Shown here: piece by piece, positions 24,861 to 34,070 of the stretch
How positions within the stretch are numbered: position 1 is the first letter of the stretch
How the letters are laid out: each line of letters starts with the position of its first letter
Assembly (NCBI GenBank): GCA_946002055.1
Contig: CAMFYL010000006.1
Location: forward strand, 27,578-91,577
Source: an uncultured Roseburia sp.
GTDB lineage: Bacteria; Bacillota; Clostridia; Lachnospirales; Lachnospiraceae
Direction of reading: 5' to 3'
Length of the DNA: 64,000 bases
The notes under the pieces: model-generated
Database searches by the model: none
Told to the model about the DNA's origin: nothing
What the model saw: only the letters and a program-made list of their open reading frames with translations
Program-made: the position numbers and the translations under genes

Positions 24861-25839
24861 ATGCTTCACCATATGTATACAAAAGTTCATTCATGAGATA
24901 GTACAAATTTAGTGCACAATCTGCGTAATACACAATGGAAATAATGGGTTGATTCTGATTATTCATACTATAAAGAACCAAACAGTATCCTGCCTCATAA
25001 GTGGTTCCTGTCTTTCCGCCAACTACGGTAAAACCCGCCGGCGCCTTTTCCTTACCTGATAAATAACGATTGGTATTGTTCCAATCCTGAGCCTTTGTAG
25101 TCCCGTCACTTCCTGTGTATGTAACATGGTAGGTAGGAGCACTGATAATCTCTAAAAAAGTTTCATTCTTAAGTGCTTCCTGAAAAATCAAATACATATC
25201 ATAAATGGTTGTATAATGTTCATCCTGATGTAATCCATGGGGAGTAACAAAATGTGTATTGGTTGCACCAATAGACTTAGCACGTTCATTCATCATAACA
25301 GCAAAGCCTGCCTCATCTCCTCCTACAGCTTCTGCGATTGCAATCGCCGCATCATTTCCGCTTCGAAGCATAAGTCCATACAACAAATCCTTTAGAGACA
25401 TTACATCCCCTGCGGAGAGATTTGCAACGGAAGAATCCGGCGTTTGATCCGCCGCGTAGGCACTTACCTTAACCATTTGATTCAAGTCGCCCTGCTCAAT
25501 AGCCACAAGACAAGTCAATATCTTTGTGGTACTGGCAGGATACATACGACCAAACAGATTTTGTCCGTAGGTACATTGGCCAGTGGCCAGATTAAAAACA
25601 CCACCGCCCTTGGCTACATGAGAATCCACAGCATCCAGGCCAAAATTGTCCTGTTCGGAAACACACAAATCAGAGGCGAAGAAATCCACGCCTCCCGTCT
25701 TTGCCGTATCTGTTATATGAAATTGGTTGGATGTCTCCTCTAAATGATAACTTCCTTCTGTTTCGCTTTTGCAGCCTGTCATACAAACAAGAAGGATACC
25801 TATCATCATTACGGAAACAAGTCTATCGATACATTTCAC
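24859..25839 (-). CDS. D-alanyl-D-alanine carboxypeptidase, predicted lipoprotein
   Basis: A 326-residue serine-type D-Ala-D-Ala carboxypeptidase (PBP5/DacF family) that trims pentapeptide stems of peptidoglycan. Motifs are SxxK in YPASTTKILTC, SxN in LRSGNDAAIA and KTG in VGGKTGTTYEAG. The N-terminus has a lipoprotein signal with lipobox LVCMTGC (Cys22). It is thus anchored by lipid, and there is no C-terminal amphipathic helix of the PBP5 type. The start appears to be GTG 25839, 17 bases inside the end of mgsA, with GAGGAG further upstream. Confidence 0.92.
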   Translation of the reverse strand: MKCIDRLVSVMMIGILLVCMTGCKSETEGSYHLEETSNQFHITDTAKTGGVDFFASDLCVSEQDNFGLDAVDSHVAKGGGVFNLATGQCTYGQNLFGRMYPASTTKILTCLVAIEQGDLNQMVKVSAYAADQTPDSSVANLSAGDVMSLKDLLYGLMLRSGNDAAIAIAEAVGGDEAGFAVMMNERAKSIGATNTHFVTPHGLHQDEHYTTIYDMYLIFQEALKNETFLEIISAPTYHVTYTGSDGTTKAQDWNNTNRYLSGKEKAPAGFTVVGGKTGTTYEAGYCLVLYSMNNQNQPIISIVYYADCALNLYYLMNELLYTYGEA

Positions 25840-26218
25840 GCCACTCTAAGTCTCCTCTATCTAAGGATTTAATTAACAGCTCTGCTGTGGCAAGATTTGT
25901 TGCCAAAGGTATGTTGTTTGCATCACAAATTCGAACAATGTTATTTACATCCGGCTCATGAGACTTTGCCGTAAGTGGATCTCTCAAAAATATAACAAGG
26001 TCAATTTCATTATGCTCAATCTGTGCTCCCAACTGCTGTGTACCGCCTAAATGACCGGCTAAGTATTTGTGAACAGAGAGATTTGTAACTTCCTCTATCA
26101 ATCTTCCAGTAGTTCCTGTTGCAAACAATTCGTTTTTGCTCAAAATCCCTCGATATGCAATACAGAAATTCTGCATAAGCTTTTTCTTGGAGTCATGTGC
26201 AACTAATCCGATATTCAT
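25823..26218 (-). CDS. mgsA: Methylglyoxal synthase
   Basis: MgsA (131 residues) converts dihydroxyacetone phosphate to methylglyoxal, a phosphate-releasing bypass of lower glycolysis. Conserved segments are VAHDSKKK, FATGTTGRLIE (phosphate site), GHLGGTQQLGAQI, and LVIFLRDPLTAKSHEPDV with catalytic Asp. ATG 26218 has GGGGAGGA upstream and overlaps the rodA stop (ATGA). mgsA following rodA is a recurring order in clostridia. Confidence 0.97.
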   Translation of the reverse strand: MNIGLVAHDSKKKLMQNFCIAYRGILSKNELFATGTTGRLIEEVTNLSVHKYLAGHLGGTQQLGAQIEHNEIDLVIFLRDPLTAKSHEPDVNNIVRICDANNIPLATNLATAELLIKSLDRGDLEWREMYR

Positions 26219-27336
26219 GATAAAATTCCTCCCCTTTTTAAATTCTTCCCCTGTAATCCTACATTTAGAACAAATCCCATTCCAAAATATAGTGTGACTA
26301 AGGATGTGAGTCCATAGCTGACAAAGGGTAATGGCAAACCAGTATTTGGCATTAAACCTGTTACTACACATATATTTACAAAACTCTGAAAACCTACAAG
26401 AGCTCCCATACCGGTACAAATAAGTTTACCGGACAAATCCTTCGCTGATTTCGCTGTTCGAAAGCACTGGTAGGTAATAAATAACAATAGCAATACAATG
26501 GCCACTGCACCAATAAAGCCCATTTCCTCACCGGCCACCGCAAAGATAAAATCTGTCTGTGGCTCGGGAATGTAATTTCCGTTTTTAACGGAATCCACAC
26601 TGTTGTTATACAGTCCTTTCCCAAAGAATTGTCCCGATCCGATGGCCATAATAGAATTTTGTTGTTGGAATGCCGCCCCCGGATACTCTTCCGGTTTTAG
26701 CCAAGCCAAAATTCGCATACCCTGATAATCTTTTAGCAAGCTGGCACCCTTGGCCAAAATCAAAAGAATACCACCCACAACAGTAGGAATTGAAATGGCA
26801 AGGACGATGCCTACCAATTTGTAGCTGATTCCCGTCACAAACATTAAGGATGCAATAATTAAGAAGGTGACAATGGTTGTGGATAAATCCGGTTCCTTCA
26901 AAATCAAAGCAAGAGGAATGGCAGCAATAATCGCTGTCTTTATTATAAATCTTTTCTCGTTAATTTCATCCTCGTATTGCATAAAATAATTGGCAAAGAA
27001 TAGAATTAATAGAATCTTTCCCAACTCAGATGGCTGAAAACGGATACCTAAATCGATCCATCTGGTTGCACCTCCTGAGTTATCACCAAACAAAAGTACC
27101 ATAATAAGAAGTCCTACAACCCCAATATAATATAGCTTGGAAAATTGTAAAACAAAGTCATAGTCAATAAGAGCCACGACGCCCATAACAAAAACCCCAA
27201 GAATCATTCCCAGCATCTGCTTAGACTGATATTCATAATTGGCACTTCCGATAACGAGAATACCAATGGTGTTTAGCGCAACAATACCAAGAATCAATTT
27301 GTAATTAAGATTTTTTAGTTTGTAAGTACGAAACAT
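26215..27336 (-). CDS. rodA: RodA/FtsW/SpoVE family peptidoglycan glycosyltransferase
   Basis: A 373-residue SEDS-family polytopic protein with about ten membrane helices. It polymerises lipid II together with a class B PBP. Family blocks include GGATRWIDLGIRFQPSELGK, PEPQTDFIFAVAGEEMGFIG (with the conserved Asp), and the C-terminal NTGLPLPFVSYGLTSL. Linkage to pbp2, mreBCD and min genes argues for RodA (elongation) rather than FtsW. Confidence 0.95.
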   Translation of the reverse strand: MFRTYKLKNLNYKLILGIVALNTIGILVIGSANYEYQSKQMLGMILGVFVMGVVALIDYDFVLQFSKLYYIGVVGLLIMVLLFGDNSGGATRWIDLGIRFQPSELGKILLILFFANYFMQYEDEINEKRFIIKTAIIAAIPLALILKEPDLSTTIVTFLIIASLMFVTGISYKLVGIVLAISIPTVVGGILLILAKGASLLKDYQGMRILAWLKPEEYPGAAFQQQNSIMAIGSGQFFGKGLYNNSVDSVKNGNYIPEPQTDFIFAVAGEEMGFIGAVAIVLLLLFITYQCFRTAKSAKDLSGKLICTGMGALVGFQSFVNICVVTGLMPNTGLPLPFVSYGLTSLVTLYFGMGFVLNVGLQGKNLKRGGILS

Positions 27337-27353
27337 AATAATCTCTTTTCTAT

Positions 27354-28022
27354 CTATAGTTTAGAACAAATCATTTGTAAAGATTTATTTAGTTTGTGGT
27401 TGTCAAATACGAGCTGTCTCTGATAAGGAATCCTTCCGATGTATTCGCTATTTAAAACCGTATCACATAACCCTATCAGTTCTTGCTTTGGCACAAGAAA
27501 CCTTATGGGCTTCTGCTCGTTTAAAACCACTTTAAAATTCATATGCCCTCTTTGAAGCAGCTTGCTCATAGAGATAGCATCAGAAATGGATGCCTGATCC
27601 CAAGCCATTACCAGAATTCCTTGGGTAATATAAGGCAATAGCATATGATGGATGCTGCTGATTCCGGCAGGAGTGTCAATAATAATATAATCAAAGCTTC
27701 CTGATAATTCCTGCAAAAAGGATGCTATTCTACCCTCATCACAGGAAAAGGAATCATCCTTTGTCCCCGGAATCATAGACAAATTTTCATCTACGGTGAT
27801 ACAAGCTTGTCTTACAGAACAAACGCCTCGCAACACATCTGCCACATTATATCGAATTTGATTCTCCATACAAAAGAATATATCCAGGTTGCGAAATCCA
27901 AAATCGGTATCCACAAGTACAACCTTTTTATCCATTCGTGAAAATTGAAGTCCCAGCAATGCAGCTGTCGTTGTTTTGCCAACACCACCCTTGCCGGAAA
28001 TAACCATTACAATTTCACCCAA
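27354..28022 (-). CDS. minD: MinD-like septum-site ATPase, short
   Basis: A 222-residue deviant-Walker ATPase. It has MVISGKGGVGKTT at the N-terminus, VDTDFGFRNLDI (Walker A') and IIIDTPAGIS. MinD normally has about 260-270 residues and ends in an amphipathic membrane-targeting helix; here the protein ends NKSLQMICSKL and that helix is not apparent. No minE lies between it and rodA (17-base gap). The start is TTG 28022, which reproduces the usual N-terminus MGE..VxSGKGGVGKTT. It follows minC by 14 bases. Confidence 0.88.
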   Translation of the reverse strand: MGEIVMVISGKGGVGKTTTAALLGLQFSRMDKKVVLVDTDFGFRNLDIFFCMENQIRYNVADVLRGVCSVRQACITVDENLSMIPGTKDDSFSCDEGRIASFLQELSGSFDYIIIDTPAGISSIHHMLLPYITQGILVMAWDQASISDAISMSKLLQRGHMNFKVVLNEQKPIRFLVPKQELIGLCDTVLNSEYIGRIPYQRQLVFDNHKLNKSLQMICSKL

Positions 28023-28036
28023 GCACTTAATACTCC

Positions 28037-28711
28037 TTAAATATGTTTTAGAAGGCCACTGTGAAGGGGCTCACAGAGCAATTCGTTCTGCCACACCACA
28101 ATGGCAACTGGTTCTTTGCCCTTTTTCTTTGTTCTTGAAAACCATTTGCTCTCCAAAGTGACTTCCCCGGTAACGCCGCCAACAGAAGCAGTTCCGCCAT
28201 CCCACTCTTCTGCAATGATATAACAATGTGAGTCCTTGGGACAACCTGCGTTCACAGTTCCATATACCGTCCCCATCACAATCACATTACCAGCGGCAGT
28301 TACTTTGGCTCGTGATTTTACATCGCCTAAAATAATGATACTGGAATCAGAGTGGATTTCCTCTTTGTTGGCCACAGTTCCTTTTATAATTTTAGCATTT
28401 TCATATGTCTTTTCATAGTAGAATCTGTCGATTTTATCCATCATCTGGACATCTTTCAATTCCTGTTTTTCCTCAACTAAAAGAATGGTAATGTTGGAGT
28501 TCAGCTGGATTGCTTCCACAATCACCCCGGCCTCTTCTCCTGTTACAGGACGGCCCTCAATGGCCAAAACCATATTTGCTGTGCCAAAAAAATCTCTGGA
28601 TTTGGCAAACTTACTGCAAATGTCCCGCACCAATTGTTCAAAGGATATTTCTTTATCCAAAACAAGGGTAATACCATATTGATTACTTTTTATAACAACC
28701 GATTCTTTCAT
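28037..28711 (-). CDS. minC: Septum site-determining protein MinC
   Basis: MinC (224 residues) inhibits FtsZ polymerisation away from mid-cell. It has an N-terminal FtsZ-interacting domain (residues 1-105) and a C-terminal beta-helix domain with SIIILGDVKSRAKVTAAGNV and VMGTVYGTVNAGC, which binds MinD. The ATG has GGAG upstream. It lies directly before minD in a mre-pbp2-min-rodA cluster. Confidence 0.93.
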   Translation of the reverse strand: MKESVVIKSNQYGITLVLDKEISFEQLVRDICSKFAKSRDFFGTANMVLAIEGRPVTGEEAGVIVEAIQLNSNITILLVEEKQELKDVQMMDKIDRFYYEKTYENAKIIKGTVANKEEIHSDSSIIILGDVKSRAKVTAAGNVIVMGTVYGTVNAGCPKDSHCYIIAEEWDGGTASVGGVTGEVTLESKWFSRTKKKGKEPVAIVVWQNELLCEPLHSGLLKHI

Positions 28712-28724
28712 GAAAAACTCCTAC

Positions 28725-31571
28725 TTAGTCTGTAACTGCGTTGGTTGATGTTGATGTGGTGATTTCACTACCCAACAGAGATTCTAAGGATGTCTCTCCA
28801 AAGTAATATGACATAATATCTGCAGCAACTACGGATGCATTGCCGGAACCATATCCGAAAGCAATACGGGTTGCCACAGCAATTTCCGGCGCATTATATG
28901 GTGCATAGCCGATAAATAACGCATGATTTGGCCTTGTTTTATCCTGCTGAGCAGTACCGGTTTTACCTGCGGCAGCAACCGATAAGCCGTCAAATGCTGA
29001 CAAATCCTCCACTACGCCTCGCAAGCCGCTGGAAATGGATGACCATTCCTCGGAAGAAAGGACAGAGATTCGATTGCGAACCTTAGGCTTGTATGTCTCC
29101 ATCACATCCCCTGTCACTGCATTCTGCACATGATCCAAAAGGGTCAAATCATATACCGTACCCCGGTTTGATACTGCAGTTGCATATCGGGCCAAGGAAA
29201 TGGTGGTAAAGTTATTGTTTGACTGTCCAATGGCTGCCATAACCGGGTATTCTGTGGCAATGGAAGGCTTTGCCTCCTCGATTTCTACACCTGTCTTTTT
29301 GTCTAAACCAAACATAGATGCGTATTTCTTTAGTTTATTGATACCGGCTTCGTCCTGATAATTGGTTCCACCGGCCAAATCATAACCCACCTGGTAGAAG
29401 AAATAGTTACATGATACGCGCAAAGCCTGTGACACATTAATCAAACCATGATTGCTTGGAAACGCCCAACACTTGGGCTTATTACTTACCAAATCAAACT
29501 GTCCCAAGTCATCGATCTGACTGGATGTGGTAATGTCATTTTCTGCCAAACCTGCTGTAGTTGAAATGATCTTGTAGGTAGAACCCGGAGCCGTCTTCTG
29601 TTGTGTAGCATAGTTGTAAAGGGGATTTGATAAGCTTGTGCTCAGGTAATTGTAATACTCTGCATCCACAGCATTGGCCAAACGATTATTATCATAACCA
29701 GGGTAAGTAACGCAGGCCAGCAAATCACCGCTTTTCGAATCTATTACAACTGCTGAGCCGGAGCAGGGATCCAAAGCCAGCTGGGCCGGTGTAATTTTGG
29801 ATGTTTTAATGCTATCTAAAATAAAGCTGTAGGCACTCAGACTGCCGGAAAGCAGTGCAGCTTTCTTGCCTTCATCATCCTTTAATACTCCCTGCTCGTA
29901 AAGTATGGCACAGAGTTCATTGCCGCTGATAGAATCCTCTAAAATCAAATATTTATACACCTTCTTCTGGAAGGTTCGATCAGACTGCAGTTCCGTTAAC
30001 GCATAGGCAATCAACTGTTCATACAGTTCCTCTGTATCGGCATATTTGGATGTATTCGAGTATTTGGTAATGTCAATCCAGTTTTGCTCAATGGCATACA
30101 TCAAATATTCATTGACACTGAGTTCTTCATTGGTCCACTTCAAATGCATTTCATCGGAGTTGTCAATTGCATCAGCATCAAAAATACCCTGGGACTTTAA
30201 CGTGGTCACCAAATAGGTGGAATAATCCTGATATTCCTTTGGTAAATCCTTGTAAATTGCCGGGCTGTTAGAGTGTAACTGGCCCTTTAAGGTTGCAATC
30301 ACACTATCTGCCTTCTTGTTGTAGGCGTGAAGCACCTTCTTTTCTGTAGCAGAGGCGCTTTCCTTCTCAAAATCATCAATCTTAATCATATTATTGTTGA
30401 TAAGGGCAAAGTATACATCATAAATCGGTATTACAATGTCAGCCTCATCGCTGGTGGGAGCGTATGTCTTGATATTTGCAATCTTAGAATATAAGATACT
30501 GGCAATCTCTTTTTCCAAAGCCTTATATGTGGCAATTTGCAAGTTTTTATCAATCGATAAATATACGTGATTACCCGGTACCGATTCCTTCTTATCTGAT
30601 ATCTGAATCAAGTTACCCATATTGTCCACATAAATGGTCTGCTCTCCCTTTTTGCCGGATAAATAGTCATTCATATATTGTTCAATGCCGGATTTACCAA
30701 CCACGTCCGTCAGTTCTACCGTTTTATCCTTTTTGGATTTTTCCTGATATTCCTCTGTGGAAATGGTTCCGGTATAGCCAACAATATGTGCAAAATACTC
30801 ACTATCCACATAATAACGAATGGATTTTTCCTCAATATCAACCCCTGTGAGATTATTCATATTCTCCTTAATGTAGGCCACGGAAGCGTCGCTTACATCA
30901 CTGGCAATGGTAGTGGCAATATACTTCTGGAAGTTGTTTTGTCCGATGCTGTAACGAACAATACAAATCTTATATCGCAAATCCTCTTTATATTTGGTGG
31001 AAATATCGTAGCGATGCTCTCCCATCAAATAATCCATAATCTGGTTTGCTGATGCGCTTTTTTCATCAATCTTCAGCTTGGAGTTGTATTTCAAATCTTC
31101 GATACTGGCATGTCCGAAAACGTCCGCGCGGAAACGCTGCAGGGCAACACCTTCCCCTTGAACAAATTCATATTTGCCGTTAGCGGAACGAAGAATACCA
31201 AAATCATTGTCAATCTTGTCACCATTCTTCTCAATATGCTTGATAATCGTGGCGATTTCTGCATTTAGTTTTTCATTTCGATCATCGGAATTCTCGTATG
31301 ACCCGGTATCTTCAATAGTAATGGCGTAGGCAAGCTTATTATAAGCTAACACCTCGCCGTTTCTGTCGTAGATACACCCTCTGGCCGCGTCTACGGATTC
31401 TGTCTTTTCCACTTTTAAATCATAGTTGGCCTGATATTGAGCACCATTTACAATCTGTAGCACAAAAAGACGAATCATCAAAATACCGGAAAATACAATC
31501 ATGACACTGGTCATGACACGAAGGCGAGAAGACAATATTCTATTAAAAAAGTCTCTTATGATATCAAACAA
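28725..31571 (-). CDS. mrdA: Penicillin-binding protein 2 (class B transpeptidase) with a large insert
   Basis: An elongasome transpeptidase that cross-links peptidoglycan with RodA and MreBCD. It has an N-terminal membrane anchor, a dimerisation domain with VDAARGCIYDRNGEVLAYN, and a transpeptidase domain with SxxK in APGSTYKII, SCN in RVSCNYFFYQ and KTG in AAGKTGTAQQ. About 250 residues of non-family sequence (29769-30512) interrupt the region between LSIDKNLQ and GSAVVIDSKSGDLLA, giving about 950 residues against 600-700 normally. I prefer TTG 31571, which has AAAGGAG upstream and overlaps the mreD stop; TTG 31604 has no ribosome binding site. Confidence 0.92.
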   Translation of the reverse strand: MFDIIRDFFNRILSSRLRVMTSVMIVFSGILMIRLFVLQIVNGAQYQANYDLKVEKTESVDAARGCIYDRNGEVLAYNKLAYAITIEDTGSYENSDDRNEKLNAEIATIIKHIEKNGDKIDNDFGILRSANGKYEFVQGEGVALQRFRADVFGHASIEDLKYNSKLKIDEKSASANQIMDYLMGEHRYDISTKYKEDLRYKICIVRYSIGQNNFQKYIATTIASDVSDASVAYIKENMNNLTGVDIEEKSIRYYVDSEYFAHIVGYTGTISTEEYQEKSKKDKTVELTDVVGKSGIEQYMNDYLSGKKGEQTIYVDNMGNLIQISDKKESVPGNHVYLSIDKNLQIATYKALEKEIASILYSKIANIKTYAPTSDEADIVIPIYDVYFALINNNMIKIDDFEKESASATEKKVLHAYNKKADSVIATLKGQLHSNSPAIYKDLPKEYQDYSTYLVTTLKSQGIFDADAIDNSDEMHLKWTNEELSVNEYLMYAIEQNWIDITKYSNTSKYADTEELYEQLIAYALTELQSDRTFQKKVYKYLILEDSISGNELCAILYEQGVLKDDEGKKAALLSGSLSAYSFILDSIKTSKITPAQLALDPCSGSAVVIDSKSGDLLACVTYPGYDNNRLANAVDAEYYNYLSTSLSNPLYNYATQQKTAPGSTYKIISTTAGLAENDITTSSQIDDLGQFDLVSNKPKCWAFPSNHGLINVSQALRVSCNYFFYQVGYDLAGGTNYQDEAGINKLKKYASMFGLDKKTGVEIEEAKPSIATEYPVMAAIGQSNNNFTTISLARYATAVSNRGTVYDLTLLDHVQNAVTGDVMETYKPKVRNRISVLSSEEWSSISSGLRGVVEDLSAFDGLSVAAAGKTGTAQQDKTRPNHALFIGYAPYNAPEIAVATRIAFGYGSGNASVVAADIMSYYFGETSLESLLGSEITTSTSTNAVTD

Positions 31572-32100
31572 GGTCTCTTCTACTCCTTTTTTCGTCCTTA
31601 TCAAACCATTGGTTTATCTTCAAAATAATGTAATACAGGAAAATGGACACTAATACGGTATAGACAGCCTCAGGCATAATGACATGAATAAAATAATAGC
31701 CAAAGGCAAATTGTTTGCGCACAAGAAACCAAATACCATATATAATCAGTCCATACACAATGTCGCAGGTACCGATGAGCGCCAAAGGAAGCTTTAAATC
31801 ATCTCCATAAAATAGTTTCTTAAACAATCCACTTAAGAAACCAATATAGAGATAAATTAAAATGTATATGCCGAACAAAGAACCGCTAAAAAAATCAGCA
31901 ACAAGTCCGCAGGTAAATCCCACGCCCATGCCATATTTTGTTCCCCTCATCAAACCCAAGGAAGTGGTGAGAATCACAAGGAAGTTTGGCACAACACCTG
32001 CTAACTCCAAATGAGGAAATATGGTTGTCTGCATAAGGTAGCAAACAACAATCAGTATAAAGACAACCATAACCTGTTTCAGGATCGTTTTCATCTCCAT
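31564..32100 (-). CDS. mreD: Rod shape-determining protein MreD
   Basis: A 178-residue membrane protein with five to six hydrophobic helices, part of the MreBCD-RodA-PBP2 elongation complex. Typical features are the N-terminal TIFPHLELAGVVPNFLVIL and GLVADFFSGSLFGIYILIY. Its ATG shares one base with the mreC stop (TAATG), and its stop overlaps the start of pbp2. Confidence 0.94.
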   Translation of the reverse strand: MEMKTILKQVMVVFILIVVCYLMQTTIFPHLELAGVVPNFLVILTTSLGLMRGTKYGMGVGFTCGLVADFFSGSLFGIYILIYLYIGFLSGLFKKLFYGDDLKLPLALIGTCDIVYGLIIYGIWFLVRKQFAFGYYFIHVIMPEAVYTVLVSIFLYYIILKINQWFDKDEKRSRRDLV

Positions 32101-32954
32101 TACTTACCGGTCTCCTTCATATCCAAAATAACCAACACATCCTGAAGGTGCTTAAAGTCAGCTACCGGCGTTAATTTGCCAGACTTGGTTAATTTGTTTG
32201 TATCATTAGAAATCTCCGAAACATATCCGATTAACAGTCCCGGAAGATATTGATTGCTAATGTTAGAAGTGACAATGGAATCCCCTACGGAAACTTTATT
32301 GTTCTTATCTTCCAATCCTGAGAATGTAATCATATTAGATGACGTCATATACTTCAGACTGCCTGACACAATACAGTTATCATCGGTGGAGAGAACCATA
32401 CCGCTTACGTTGTTGGTGTCATCGATAATGGAACGAACCACAGCGTGATTCTTCCCAACGTCTGTTACAATTCCAACCAGTCCGCTTCCGGCAATAACAT
32501 TCATTCCCTTCTTGATACCACTGGAAGAGCCCTTGTTGATCGTAAAGGTGTCAAACCAGTTATTACTGCCCCGGCCGATGACGCGGGCTCCAGTCTTCTT
32601 GTAGCTTGAATACTGCTTATCCAGTTCATACAATTCCTGTAATGTATCAAGTTCGGATTGCTCCAAGCGAGTTGTTGTAATCTGACTAGAGAGTTCGTCA
32701 ATTTTTTTCTGCAACTGTTCATTCTCCGCAATGAGCTGTTCCTTTGTCTTGGTATCATTACTATTGATGGAAATAATGTCTCCCACATAATCAAGGCCCT
32801 TCTGCATAGGCACAAAGATATAATTAGATATGGACCGAACCGGTTCACCGGAATAGCCTGTTGCGTAGCTTGCAAATAAGAGCATAACACACACCAGTGT
32901 TAACCCCATCAAAACGTATTTACTTGGTAAAGAAGTTCTTCCTTTACGATTCAT
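32100..32954 (-). CDS. mreC: Rod shape-determining protein MreC
   Basis: MreC (284 residues) is a bitopic protein that organises the periplasmic face of the elongasome. It has a transmembrane helix (about residues 12-30), a coiled coil (residues about 65-105, TKEQLIAENEQLQKKIDELS) and a two-barrel domain with GARVIGRGSNNWFDTFTINKG and GMNVIAGSGLVGIVTDVG. Confidence 0.96.
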   Translation of the reverse strand: MNRKGRTSLPSKYVLMGLTLVCVMLLFASYATGYSGEPVRSISNYIFVPMQKGLDYVGDIISINSNDTKTKEQLIAENEQLQKKIDELSSQITTTRLEQSELDTLQELYELDKQYSSYKKTGARVIGRGSNNWFDTFTINKGSSSGIKKGMNVIAGSGLVGIVTDVGKNHAVVRSIIDDTNNVSGMVLSTDDNCIVSGSLKYMTSSNMITFSGLEDKNNKVSVGDSIVTSNISNQYLPGLLIGYVSEISNDTNKLTKSGKLTPVADFKHLQDVLVILDMKETGK

Positions 32955-32991
32955 TGTTATCTTGAAACTCCCTTTCTCGGATTTCTATCAA

Positions 32992-34005
32992 TTATTTAAA
33001 GATTCTGGCTTTCATTTCATAGCCAAACTTCTTATACTTGCTGTCTGTTAATACCTTGTCTAATCCAAGCACAGATGTTTCATTGGCGTGTTCACTTATA
33101 TTCACCTTAATGTTTGTAACCTCTGTAAAGAGCTCAGCAAGCTGATGAATCTGCGCACTACCACCTGTCAAATAGATTCCGGATGAGACAATGTCTCTTG
33201 CCAATTCCGGTGGAACCTTTTCAAGTGTAATCTTAATAGAATTGCACAGATTGGTTAAATCGCCTCGTATCCCCTCGTATACCATGGAGCTGTTAACCTC
33301 CATCTCAATTGGAAGGCCACTGACAACATCTCTGCCCACAATAACCAAAGAGTCCTTGCGACCGGGCATAGCACTACCAATCTGTTCCTTTAACTGACAA
33401 GCTGTCTTTCTGCCAATCATAAGATTGTACTTACGTCTCATATAAGTGACAATGGAATCATCCAATTGGTTGCCGCCAAACGGACACAGCTCTGTCAATA
33501 CCAGACCACCCAGAGAAATTACAGAAATTTCTGTGGTGTCCCCGCCAAAATCAACAACCATAATGCCTGTTGGTTCTGTGATATCAAGTCCCATACCAAG
33601 GGCATCAGCAAGGGGCTTCTCACAAAGCATCACACTGTGAGGGCGTTGCTTTGACTTAATAAACATATCATAGAAAGCTTTTTTCTCAACTTCTGTAATG
33701 TCTGTAGGGACACATACAACAATATCTGCTCCCTTTAACTTGGCTTTCACCTTATTCTCTAACACTTCAAAAAGCATCGTCTGCATATTGTCAAAATCAG
33801 CAATCACACCGCTGACAATGGGGAAAGAAACCTGAATGGATTCCGGTGTCTTTTCGTACATAGAATATGCCTCATCGCCATAGGCGTACATTTTATCATT
33901 GTCTACAATAGCAATTGTGTTCTTGACATTTAACACACTTTTGCTGTTGTTGCTGAAAATTTTGAGGTTATTTGTCCCCATATCAATTCCATAGCAATTA
34001 CTCAT
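32992..34005 (-). CDS. mreB: Rod shape-determining protein MreB
   Basis: MreB (337 residues) is a bacterial actin homologue whose membrane filaments orient the cell-wall elongation machinery. The actin-fold ATP motifs are present: GIDMGTNNLKIF, MVVDFGGDTTEISVISLGG and IYLTGGSAQIHQL. The ATG has CGGAGGA upstream and a good promoter at 34042-34070. It heads the mreBCD-pbp2-minCD-rodA-mgsA-dac run. Confidence 0.96.
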   Translation of the reverse strand: MSNCYGIDMGTNNLKIFSNNSKSVLNVKNTIAIVDNDKMYAYGDEAYSMYEKTPESIQVSFPIVSGVIADFDNMQTMLFEVLENKVKAKLKGADIVVCVPTDITEVEKKAFYDMFIKSKQRPHSVMLCEKPLADALGMGLDITEPTGIMVVDFGGDTTEISVISLGGLVLTELCPFGGNQLDDSIVTYMRRKYNLMIGRKTACQLKEQIGSAMPGRKDSLVIVGRDVVSGLPIEMEVNSSMVYEGIRGDLTNLCNSIKITLEKVPPELARDIVSSGIYLTGGSAQIHQLAELFTEVTNIKVNISEHANETSVLGLDKVLTDSKYKKFGYEMKARIFK

Positions 34006-34041
34006 GGATTTATCCTCCGTTTGGCTTTAATCGTACCTATT

Positions 34042-34070
34042 ATTGTAGCATAACTAGATATTGTTCACAA
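34042..34070 (-). promoter_or_regulatory. Promoter of the mreBCD operon
   Basis: On the minus strand TTGTGA (34070-34065) and TACAAT (34047-34042) are 17 bases apart, with a TG one base before the -10 (extended -10). The -35 lies within the last codons of the upstream gene. The -10 context TATGCTACAATA is identical to that at 43692. Confidence 0.65.

Noticed and set aside
32501..32890. 129-residue frame on the same strand within mreC
   Set aside because: It is out of frame inside a clearly conserved MreC with no ribosome binding site; composition is that of a shadow frame.
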